This document shows positions 9,001-15,539 of a stretch of 35,486 bases of DNA, one piece after another. Source of the DNA: Planctomycetaceae bacterium (GTDB lineage Bacteria > Planctomycetota > Planctomycetia > Pirellulales > Pirellulaceae); contig PBNZ01000016.1 in assembly GCA_002723275.1 (NCBI GenBank), forward strand, positions 181,153-216,638, read 5' to 3'. A model generated the notes under the pieces. That model ran no database searches. It was not told the origin of the DNA and worked only from the letters and a program-made list of their open reading frames with translations. How positions within the stretch are numbered: position 1 is the stretch's first letter; each line of letters opens with the position of its first letter. The position numbers were made by a program, and so were the translations under genes.

Positions 9001-9503
9001 TACACGGCATCGATCATCTGGTTGCCGTCAAACTCGCTGGGGATCGAAATCGTTTCCGTCGGAATGGACTTTCTGTTGACGCCATCGAAGCCTTCACCAT
9101 TTCCTTGGCTGACGAATAACGTGCCTCCCTGTCGAGCAATCAGGTCAAGCCAGCCGTCGTCGTCATAATCGATGAGCCAATGTGGAAGGTCGGCACTTCT
9201 AATTGGCCCCCAAGGAGATGCGGTCGATGAAGTTCCGTCGATCCATTCTCCCTTGCCTCCGATGAAGTCCAGCGTCTCATCGGCTGTGACATCAGCAAGT
9301 AGGAATTTCTGCGGAGTATCCGCCGAATAAGGATGCTTCCAGAAAGATGCATCGTCGTTCTCGTACCATGCATATTCGAAGACGGCATCCAGGTCTCCGT
9401 CGAGGTCAACATCGACGAGAGTTGTCAAAAGATCCCGTCGCTCCAGAAATTCAAAATGTTGCGAGCGACCGCGCCGTTTTCTGTTGCAGCGACGTTTTGA
9501 CAT
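6042..9503 (-). CDS. Giant FG-GAP / dockerin-like / heparinase II-III-like protein
   Basis: An 1153-aa exported protein. The N-terminus (basic, then FEFLERRDLLT at 17-27) resembles the planctomycete LEPR-XLL segment. Residues about 28-345 contain repeated acidic Ca-binding FG-GAP/VCBS-like motifs (DVDLDGDLDAV, DYDDDGWLDL, DYDIDGDRDV, DLDQDGDFEAV, DIDGDGMIDF), suggesting a beta-propeller. Residues about 355-413 are a paired dockerin-like motif (GDSNGDDAFDSTDL, GDWNQDGDFDTTDL). Residues about 417-1153 look like an alpha/alpha-toroid lyase plus the heparinase II/III-like beta-domain, with the hallmark RGHNQADQGS around His826 followed by LIVDPGYG. Family members cleave uronic-acid polysaccharides by beta-elimination. 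The dockerin-like unit sits in the middle, not at a terminus, which is unusual. Exported or cell-surface uronate-polysaccharide lyase is inferred. Confidence 0.82.
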   Translation of the reverse strand: MSKRRCNRKRRGRSQHFEFLERRDLLTTLVDVDLDGDLDAVFEYAWYENDDASFWKHPYSADTPQKFLLADVTADETLDFIGGKGEWIDGTSSTASPWGPIRSADLPHWLIDYDDDGWLDLIARQGGTLFVSQGNGEGFDGVNRKSIPTETISIPSEFDGNQMIDAVYVHRTSGANCPDLCDTVSMRPNLRQNERIELLVIKDGATVRHLEILDYDIDGDRDVIVETNKGWHTLLNQDGMLIESGFTASQAERITWSDLDQDGDFEAVEFLADNRIRWNYTEGHGGRTGSIETGPVNFSASDRHGLITAESIIDIGDIDGDGMIDFIVNEIARTAPIWISGNNLSLQLPSVPIRPGDSNGDDAFDSTDLIMVFEAGEYEDGVPNNSDFSEGDWNQDGDFDTTDLVVAFEAGRYEINAHPRLLFDLSEIRTVRENVKSKKYAYKLRYEKANALRLLSTDYRDSTLYEERKARQAAQLAFVVLMLDEDDPDRAPLAAKAREAMAHINDGLWSSTLVHPRHRAGWDGSDLNQWYGGSVLMEYSLAYDWLVGAGELKGIARDDARFRILRLAQIEHEIHSTQANKLDRGKYYLRNANKRFRSLAGVGMVALTFPEQEGLIDDPLKHMHPSDAKPFSSQAALEFVMGELFEDITIERPRNITDQSMISHYVSTDGVYAESLSYQNDAFYVTIPFLAAYHRIKDVDYLSEQGVTDGRISKMYANNAKLMVPDGTRPNIGDCWAGYNYYHHEIIANYSDRETNYWYFEDHIRSTARLLGISAKWLRTDTTPLPEPNYRTEFLPDAGLAVFRDRWGPEATYLALVARHRPTRGHNQADQGSIMLYAHGSYLIVDPGYGSAYGRGPNERGVGGRRNWMNSALGHSGVTLDSIYRVEDTPSIELRKHIHPRADTQSYNDALDPAYLKNTLTSDSIDYAEAHVIYEEKEAELLRGVAFPRHRYFVLDDRLTANDTHTYGWQLHLSKTETGNLSGEPHQLTWTTSNEQQEQVALGIQMLDQRRNVNSYDDGPTNYDGLSYPEAVYDHTYLIADETAKDTQYLTLLDPYKVADGPLQVETVAEGRVWKIVHSPTEYDLLMSQPKRASIAFDRIRTDATFLIASIDVVDGQHTLKSVLAKHGTQIRVDYDVRKDFTITDHTIFHREF

Positions 9504-9835
9504 GACGAGTTCGAACGAGATGGTTCATTGGGAGACGTGAATTCGCGGTCGTTAGAATAATCCGAATTCCTTGCAATCGCCAATGATTCTTCGAGGTTTT
9601 GATCGTCGATGGGGCCTGCTGTAAATCGATGTACAGTGGGATGTTGCAAACCACATTCGAAACAGATTGGCTCTGCTGGCTGCTTGGAATCCTTTACCGC
9701 CGGCATCGGGGGTGCTAGCTCCCGCTTGGCTCACCGCGAGACAGCGTCGTTTCGTCAAAAAACGGAACGCTTTTTTGTGGCAGGCTAGAGATGTTAAGAA
9801 CTAAATCTTGAATCCCACGGTGGGTGGCTTGAACT
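9504..9835. other. Intergenic region, nothing recognised
   Basis: About 330 bp upstream of the heparinase-like gene and downstream of the next minus-strand gene. It must contain the promoter of the giant protein, but I see no convincing hexamers, hairpin or conserved coding frame. Short minus-strand frames that run into the heparinase start look fortuitous. Confidence 0.4.
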
Positions 9836-10255
9836 TTAATCGGTTTGTGGGATTGGGGGGGACCGCAAGAGTCGCAAATCAGCGCGACCGAACGCGCTGG
9901 GTATCAACATGCCTTGGCTTTCAACCTGATACCGAATCGCAGATGCATGAAGGTCCCATCGAACCCCTCGCACGCGTGCAATGCGGTAGGTGCTCTGCTG
10001 AAGACGTGATTTGACCTCCACCCAGTCATTGACGTCGATCCCTTCATTCTTGACCTCAATCCACATTGCCGGCAAGACGCGAAGTGATAACGTGCCGTAG
10101 GTCATGCGATCGTATTCAGAGTTCGTCGGTTCCCGTCGCCAGATGCAATAGCTTGGCAGTACTTCCCGTGCCTTGTCAGTGTCCTCGGGATGGAGCCAGT
10201 CATCTCCATCTTGAGGCCACCGAGGAAAATATCCGTAGCGTGGGTTTGGTTGCAT
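9836..10255 (-). CDS. Conserved hypothetical protein (DUF6960-like)
   Basis: A 139-aa soluble protein without signal peptide or membrane segment. It starts PNPRYGYFPRWPQDGDDWLHP and continues with a compact mix of strands rich in Trp and Arg (LSLRVLPAMWIEVK, GIDVNDWVEVKS, RGVRWDLHASAIRYQVESQG). This matches my memory of a small planctomycete family (DUF6960) of unknown function; I cannot verify the match. ATG 10255 is preferred over an in-frame TTG at 10270. No functional neighbour is apparent. Confidence 0.65.
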   Translation of the reverse strand: MQPNPRYGYFPRWPQDGDDWLHPEDTDKAREVLPSYCIWRREPTNSEYDRMTYGTLSLRVLPAMWIEVKNEGIDVNDWVEVKSRLQQSTYRIARVRGVRWDLHASAIRYQVESQGMLIPSAFGRADLRLLRSPPIPQTD

Positions 10256-10648
10256 CGAGTCTTCATCCAATCGGGGGACTCTCGGTCAGTTGTCAGCGAA
10301 AACTAAGTTGACCTGCAAGGAAAAGAGTCTGACTGAAAAACGAGACTCGCCAAGTCAATGAGTTAGGTTGACAATACGATAGCCGATCATGGGTAAGTTC
10401 ACGTCCTGAGGATCGTACCGCTTCAGGGTCGGCCCACCAGGAACCGTTAACAAACCATTGGTATGGTAACTGGATTTCCAGGCGGGCGGCAACGGAATAT
10501 TTTAGAGGTTGGGCTCAGTTCACTCGCCCTCAAGCAGGGTTCCCTGAAACAGGAATCGAGAAAGAGCAATGCCAGTCGGCGAATCCGTGGATTAGCCATG
10601 GGGCATGGCTTGGGGGGGTGAGTCTACGGATGACGCATTCTGCGGAAT
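10256..10648. other. Intergenic region with a weak hairpin
   Basis: About 390 bp between two minus-strand genes. The only structure is a 7-bp stem with a 3-nt loop (AGCCATG, GGG, CATGGCT) at 10594-10610, some 40 bp past the stop of the beta-propeller gene. It lacks a T-tract, so it is at best a weak terminator or a processing site. Confidence 0.35.
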
Positions 10649-11629
10649 TCAGTTCTGGTTTGACGTCGCTGCGCGCAAATGGGGTAGTGACCGATGCGAT
10701 TCGTCGAGGAGATAACTTCCCATCGTCTCAACGTTGGCTGTTTGCCGGGACTCCAACGGGCGACGAAAAATGACGCCGTGGTGGCAGAGGTCTGGTCGGT
10801 CGAGAATGCGGATGTCATGAATACATTCTGCATCCGGTAGATGAATCGTTCCCAATGTTTTCCATGTTTCGAATTCGATGATCGCCAGGCTGCTTGTGCG
10901 GTCGTCTTCTTTTCCGCCGGAAGGGCCGGGTGACTGTCCAACAACGAGAACATCTCCGTCGGTTGCAATCCCGCGAACGAAGCAAGATTTGACGGCTGAA
11001 GCCCACAGGACATTTCCATTGTCTGCGTCGATGATTTTGCCTTGCGTTGAATCACAGATGATCGGTTGGCCCGCTTCGCTGACCCAAATGTTGTGTGCCA
11101 GCGAAACGTTAGTTTGACTGACTTGAATCACTTCCATCTCAGGCCAGAAGAATCGAATGATCTCGGAGTGGCCACGACGTGTGTTTGCGACCGCGTAAAG
11201 TTGATCATTCTGGTAAAAGATCGAATTGAATTGACGGTCTTCTGGATCGTTGTCGTCGTAACAAAACCCTCGAGCGTCGTTAGTGGAGTAATGGCGGTAA
11301 AACCAATCATCGGTGCGGAAAACTGTGAGGCAGGATTGTCCAGTATTCGTCGCTACGATACGGTCATCAATCGCAAGCAACTGATGCGAATTTGAAAGAA
11401 TGGATGGGCTCCTACCGCGTTCTGCTGATATCCAGCCCGCTGCATGAAACGATCCCGAACGAGACGGCTTGGGCTTCGCGATACCGCCGTGACCGAGCAT
11501 CAGCGTTTTACCGGCGAGATCCCAGGTGATACCGTAGTATCCAGGCCGATGGGATTCGACCCGTTGAGACCTAGAAGTCGTGGTGTCGACATGCAATAAC
11601 AGCGTGGGGGTCGTAACGAGTAGCTTCAT
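10649..11629 (-). CDS. Cytoplasmic beta-propeller-like protein
   Basis: A 326-aa protein with no convincing signal peptide. It has repeating strand-turn blades: YYGITWD, RIVATNTGQSCLTVF, QFNSIFYQNDQLYAVANT, HNIWVSEAGQPIICDS, FVRGIATDGDVLVVGQS and IHDIRILDRPD. The HNIW...DS and FVRGIA...VGQS spacing recalls propeller proteins found beside glycosyl- and methyltransferase genes (TIGR03032/DUF4915-like), but I cannot confirm membership. ATG 11629 is chosen over an upstream in-frame start at 11656 because the hydrophobic first blade begins there. The function is unknown. No catalytic residues are obvious. Confidence 0.65.
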   Translation of the reverse strand: MKLLVTTPTLLLHVDTTTSRSQRVESHRPGYYGITWDLAGKTLMLGHGGIAKPKPSRSGSFHAAGWISAERGRSPSILSNSHQLLAIDDRIVATNTGQSCLTVFRTDDWFYRHYSTNDARGFCYDDNDPEDRQFNSIFYQNDQLYAVANTRRGHSEIIRFFWPEMEVIQVSQTNVSLAHNIWVSEAGQPIICDSTQGKIIDADNGNVLWASAVKSCFVRGIATDGDVLVVGQSPGPSGGKEDDRTSSLAIIEFETWKTLGTIHLPDAECIHDIRILDRPDLCHHGVIFRRPLESRQTANVETMGSYLLDESHRSLPHLRAATSNQN

Positions 11630-11728
11630 GCTTTCGATGTGGGTGCTTTTAGGCAAGGATTTTCGTCAACGCCTCATCCTTGCAAATCAGACGGATCAGG
11701 GTCAATATCAGTCTTTTGTTTGCTTGTG

Positions 11729-12196
11729 CTAGCTGGAGGCGGTTGGCGATCTAGCGTCGCCATAGATTTTGTCGATGACTTCCTGAACCAGATATTGATG
11801 CGCCGGATTATCGATCTTTGTTAGTTGTCGATCGCAATGCTTTCGAATGTCTTGCAGGATGTCGTCATATCGTTTGACCGTCTTAGACTCCCCTCCTGGA
11901 GCCTCTTGAGCTTCCTCCAAGGCCGCAGCTCGGTGTTTCTTTAGCGTCGACAACATGTAGCTGAGAGATCTCATGGAGGAGATCCGGTGCCCAACGGCGT
12001 TCCACTGAGTGTCCTCTTGATCAGCGATGCACTCTTCCGAAAATTTCTCCGGGCATTCCTGGATCAGCGTGCGGATGTACTTCTCGATTAGGACGTCTTT
12101 CAGATTGCCTTTAAAGACCGCCGGTAAGACGGCGTACCATTCGTTGGCGAGTGCAATGTCGAAAACCATCTTGGCTTGGGAGTTCATGTCGGTCAT
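11729..12196 (-). CDS. Unrecognised 155-aa helical protein
   Basis: I do not recognise this family. It is predicted all-helical and soluble, with charged amphipathic stretches (KDVLIEKYIRTLIQECPEKF, TLKKHRAAALEEAQEA, YDDILQDIRKHCDRQL, LVQEVIDKIYGDA). It has three Cys (in IQECPEKF, EECIAD and KHCDRQ) but no CxxC motif. A GCAGGAA Shine-Dalgarno about 7 nt before ATG 12196 supports a real gene and this start. Neighbours give no functional clue. Confidence 0.65.
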   Translation of the reverse strand: MTDMNSQAKMVFDIALANEWYAVLPAVFKGNLKDVLIEKYIRTLIQECPEKFSEECIADQEDTQWNAVGHRISSMRSLSYMLSTLKKHRAAALEEAQEAPGGESKTVKRYDDILQDIRKHCDRQLTKIDNPAHQYLVQEVIDKIYGDARSPTASS

Positions 12197-12445
12197 GGCG
12201 AATTCCTGCGGTAAAAGATTGGCCGGTGACTGGCTTAAGTGCCCGACAAGAACGCGACGCTATCGCTCGGGTTCCGCCATGAAAAAACTCACGAGGAACC
12301 GGCTGAAGAGAGCATGCTAAGAAATTTTCACTACCCATTACAGCTCGCTTCCACCGTGACTCCCTCGCACTCGACCGTGAATGCTCGAATGAACAAGAGC
12401 CAACGGAAGGGCAAGCAAATTGTCCGCTTCCGTTCGTCGCGGAAG

Positions 12446-13714
12446 CTATTCGAAGGACCAGCGGGTAAGCGTATCCTGGTCCTTGATTAGAAAACCATCG
12501 TCCAACAACACGGGAGGCGACCAGGTTGGCTTGTCAGACACCTCGTAGGACGCCACCACGGATGTGTCTTTGCCTGCCGCTTTCAGGATTTGTAGTTCGC
12601 CGGTGTCAATCAGTGCGATCACATATTTGGGCACGGCCAGGAAAGTCGCATTGTCGCCGGTGCGTCCTCCACTCTGCCAAAGGATTTCACCATTCGCGAT
12701 ATCCACGCAGAAGAGGCGGCCGCTGCTGTAGTGAGAGAGGCCGTAAAGTTGATTGTCATTTACAACGGCGGAAGCCATGTCCAACGCAATCTGGTTTTGA
12801 TACCAGCGTTCGAGCACCGACCATTGCCCGTTTTCGAGGCGAGGTTCAAGCAGGTGAAGCCCACGGTTTTCAGCCCCCAGAATAATGACGCCATCGTGAA
12901 ACGTGGGAGTTGGCATGTTCTGGTCGGTGTTGGCCTGGGGGAAAGGGTGTTCCCAGAGGAGACGCCCTGTTTCGCTTTCAACCCCGGCAAGCGTTCGCTG
13001 ATTCCAGTCGATGATCTGGCGTATTCCTGCCATCTCAACTACCAGCGGCGATGAGTAAGACGGCCCATCATCGCCCTGACTCCAGATCTCAGCACCCGTT
13101 TTGGTGTCATGAGCAATCAGCATGCCTTTGCCATCCGTTCCGAAGTGAACAATGACGCGGTCTCCATCGACAATCGGAGAAGCAGAGGCGCCCCAATACG
13201 GGTGTCCCTTTTCAAACCGGTCACTGTGGTCTTTTTGCCACAGCAACTTACCGGTTTTGCTGTCCCAGGCCGATAAAACACCCGTGATACTGAATGTGAA
13301 TAACTGGCCGTCCGCGAGGATCGGCGATGACTTCGGGCCTTTGCCGTGACGTTCAGCACCACCGCCAATCGTAAACGGAGTTGGGTAGGACTGTCGCCAC
13401 AACACTTTTCCGTTGGAAAGGTCCACGCACCAGACGACCTCATCTTCTCCCACGCGTGCGTGCTGATAGACGACATCGCCTTCGAGAAGCGGCGACCCGT
13501 ATCCGGTACCGACCTCCAATTCCCAGACGGATTTGAGCTCCTTCGGCCAAGTTGCTGGAGACTGAAATCCGCTCACCCATCCATCTCGATTGGGGCCTAA
13601 CCAGCCCGGCCAACGTTCTTCAGAGAGAACTTCCATCGGGAGAGCAATGGCGGTCAGCAGGCTTACGGAGAGAAGGGAAACAGCACGTTTTCGCATTTGA
13701 TTGTTTCCGTGCAT
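12446..13714 (-). CDS. Exported PQQ-like beta-propeller protein
   Basis: A 422-aa protein with a signal peptide (MRKRAVSLLSVSLLTAIA, then a small-residue stretch) and the RWPGWLGPNRDG opening common to planctomycete PQQ-like (outer-membrane BamB-like) propellers. Blade motifs repeat across the length: GYGSPLLEGDVVY, VVWCVDLSNGKVLW, GVLSAWDSKTGKLLW, MLIAHDTKTGAEIW, TLAGVESETGRLLW, RLFCVDIANGEILW. No catalytic Asp/Ca set of alcohol dehydrogenases is evident, so it is probably a binding or scaffolding propeller, not a PQQ enzyme. Starts at 13714 or at 13696 (with GGAA about 9 nt upstream) are both possible. It is paralogous in architecture to the gene at 28427. Confidence 0.8.
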   Translation of the reverse strand: MHGNNQMRKRAVSLLSVSLLTAIALPMEVLSEERWPGWLGPNRDGWVSGFQSPATWPKELKSVWELEVGTGYGSPLLEGDVVYQHARVGEDEVVWCVDLSNGKVLWRQSYPTPFTIGGGAERHGKGPKSSPILADGQLFTFSITGVLSAWDSKTGKLLWQKDHSDRFEKGHPYWGASASPIVDGDRVIVHFGTDGKGMLIAHDTKTGAEIWSQGDDGPSYSSPLVVEMAGIRQIIDWNQRTLAGVESETGRLLWEHPFPQANTDQNMPTPTFHDGVIILGAENRGLHLLEPRLENGQWSVLERWYQNQIALDMASAVVNDNQLYGLSHYSSGRLFCVDIANGEILWQSGGRTGDNATFLAVPKYVIALIDTGELQILKAAGKDTSVVASYEVSDKPTWSPPVLLDDGFLIKDQDTLTRWSFE

Positions 13715-13885
13715 TCATGATGTTGAAGGTTTGGTCAGTCAACATCTTAAGGATACGCGGAGACCGACTCCAGCCGAATTCGGTCGTTCGAGCTAGTTTA
13801 GGAGCGGGTCGTCGTTGGTTTGCAAGGACGCGTCGCCGATTTTCCTGAGAAAATGACGTACCAAACTGCCTGCCGCCGTCCGCAC

Positions 13886-14386
13886 TTAGGTCTGGCTCGT
13901 CGACGGTGAGACGTCGACGACGTCGTTACTTCCGGCTGCCATTACCGCGAAGTGGCGGTTGTCGTCGATCCAATCTTGACGAGTGTATGTCAGCTCGGAG
14001 GTATCCGTCTCTCGGAGCTCAATTTTCTGCAGACGGAATCCCAGGTCGGTGATTTCGCTAAAAACTCGATGAGCAAGATTCTCGAGGCTAGTGGGTACGT
14101 CGAAAGTCTTGAGGCGGAACGTTTCCCCCGTCCGCTTGGTGTGATCGAGAAGCGTTTGATAGAGAGGATCGTTGACGTTAATTAGCATCGCGTGATCATA
14201 TTGCGACTTCAGCAACGGTTCTACCTTTGAGTCGAAGTCCCCAAAAAGAGTTGTGATCGACCCGGTTCGTTCGACTTCGAAGAAACAGGTAATTCCGTAC
14301 CGATGCCCGTGCAGGTTGCGACACTTGTCCTGCAATTCCTCGTTTCGATGAGCGGCGTAGAATTTGTAAACTTTCTTGATGATCAT
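13886..14386 (-). CDS. queD: 6-carboxytetrahydropterin / 6-pyruvoyltetrahydropterin synthase homologue
   Basis: A 166-aa cytoplasmic enzyme of the PTPS/QueD family, which acts on dihydroneopterin triphosphate in queuosine or pterin biosynthesis. Zinc ligands are present: His13 (YAAH) and His26/His28 (HGH). The catalytic Cys22 lies four residues before HGH, as in QueD. YDHAML supplies Asp64-His65. The PTSLENLA and ELRET segments match the later conserved Glu region. It is about 45 residues longer than E. coli QueD; the C-terminal tail (DNRHFAVMAAG onward) is an extension. GGGAAC lies a few nt before ATG 14386; an in-frame GTG sits immediately upstream. No other queuosine gene is nearby. PTPS versus QueD specificity is undecided. 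Confidence 0.82.
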   Translation of the reverse strand: MIIKKVYKFYAAHRNEELQDKCRNLHGHRYGITCFFEVERTGSITTLFGDFDSKVEPLLKSQYDHAMLINVNDPLYQTLLDHTKRTGETFRLKTFDVPTSLENLAHRVFSEITDLGFRLQKIELRETDTSELTYTRQDWIDDNRHFAVMAAGSNDVVDVSPSTSQT

Positions 14387-14855
14387 CACGGTTCCCTTTT
14401 CGAACTCATTTCTTTTAACTCGTGGACGCGAACCGTGCTTGCTGTCTGGCTCGTGGGATTAGATTTTTCACTGCCACGAGCGATACCCGTCGCTGTCTGG
14501 CTGATTCCGCAGTAAATAACAGTTAAGACTGCTTTACCTGCTGACGAAAACACTCTAGAAGCGAGCTCAACTTTGGCAAGTCGGCTCAGTGGAGCGATTT
14601 CCTCGGCCAGAAAACTGGTGAACGCACTCGGGACTCGTGTCTACCGGTTTTGTCGAGATTTCTGGCGGTAGCGGTTCTCACAGCTTGCAGGCATCGATTG
14701 GAGACACGGAGATTGACTGAGTGCGACGATTTGCCGCATCAAATCTCGCGGTGTGCGACGATTTGTCGCATCGTTGAAGCGATTAAGCATTTATACGATG
14801 AAGGTAACGGGAGACAAGGGCGTCTCCACTCATGCATTCGCACTAAGGTCCTATC
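14387..14855. promoter_or_regulatory. Divergent regulatory region upstream of the respiratory operon
   Basis: About 470 bp between queD (minus) and actA (plus). No gene is seen. Near the actA side are two palindromic elements (separate entry) and, 21 bp after the second one, a TATACGAT sequence (14792-14799) that could serve as a -10 box; no good -35 hexamer is at 17 bp. The remainder shows nothing I can interpret. Confidence 0.5.
14721..14772. promoter_or_regulatory. Tandem palindromic operator candidate
   Basis: The 20-mer GTGCGACGATTTGCCGCATC at 14721-14740 recurs with one substitution at 14753-14772, exactly 32 bp apart (about three helical turns). The core of the second copy is a perfect dyad TGCGAC-GATTT-GTCGCA (14754-14770); the first copy has one mismatch in its right arm (GCCGCA). 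The second dyad ends about 20 bp before a TATACGAT box, over the position where a -35 element would fall. That geometry fits two dimers of a transcription factor bound on one face, controlling actA. The regulator is not identified. Confidence 0.6.
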
Positions 14856-15539
14856 GTGTCTCGGTTTCACTTTCCCGCTTGGTCCGATCGAGTTCTTCGT
14901 GGGCTAGTCATCTCAGGCCCGCTCATTGCAGGCTACGTATTGGCCGTGGGAGCTTACGGAACAGCTCCGGCGACAGTGAATGTCGGTTACGAGCCCGATC
15001 AACCCGTTCCTTTCAGTCACAAGCTGCACGTGGGTACACTCAAAATGGATTGTAGGTACTGTCACTCATCCGTCGACCAAGCCGCACACGCATCCGTTCC
15101 GGCGACTCAAACTTGCGTGAATTGCCACAGCGCTACGAACCCAGACGGAACGGCCGCATATTCGGCAATACACACGAACAGTGACAAGCTTCTTCCAGTA
15201 CGGAAAAGCCAGGCGACGGGTGAATCTGTGGATTGGGTCCGAATTCATGATTTGCCTGACTACGTCTACTTTAATCACAGCGCTCACGTCAACAAAGGGG
15301 TGAGTTGCGTCTCGTGTCATGGGCGGGTCGACCGAATGGAGGTCGTACAGCAGGCAAAGCCGCTCACCATGTCGTGGTGCCTGGACTGTCACCGAAATCC
15401 AGATCCGCATCTCCGACCGAAGGAATTCATTACGCAGATGGATTGGGTCGCCAGTGAGCCGCCGGAGATCATCGGAAAGCGACTTCGAGAGCGATACGAT
15501 ATTAACCCTTCAACAAACTGTTCAACATGCCATCGGTAA
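14856..15539 (+). CDS. actA: Alternative Complex III subunit ActA, pentaheme cytochrome c
   Basis: A 227-aa protein with one N-terminal membrane anchor or signal (about 13-36) and five CXXCH heme c motifs at residues 66, 87, 151, 175 and 222. Additional His residues (FSHKLH, FNHSAH) can serve as distal ligands, the cytochrome c7/c3-like pattern of ActA. It is the electron-exit subunit of the menaquinol:acceptor oxidoreductase at the periplasmic face. The start is GTG at 14856 with AAGG about 7 nt upstream. It overlaps actB by 13 bp, so translation is probably coupled. Confidence 0.93.
   Translation: MSRFHFPAWSDRVLRGLVISGPLIAGYVLAVGAYGTAPATVNVGYEPDQPVPFSHKLHVGTLKMDCRYCHSSVDQAAHASVPATQTCVNCHSATNPDGTAAYSAIHTNSDKLLPVRKSQATGESVDWVRIHDLPDYVYFNHSAHVNKGVSCVSCHGRVDRMEVVQQAKPLTMSWCLDCHRNPDPHLRPKEFITQMDWVASEPPEIIGKRLRERYDINPSTNCSTCHR

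Noticed and set aside
9425-9758. Short minus-strand open frames overlapping the start of the heparinase-like gene
   Set aside because: They overlap its N-terminus in other frames, lack Shine-Dalgarno sites and show no family resemblance.
10594-10610. Hairpin AGCCATG-GGG-CATGGCT as a full terminator
   Set aside because: The stem is short and no T-tract follows on either strand; kept only as a weak structure.
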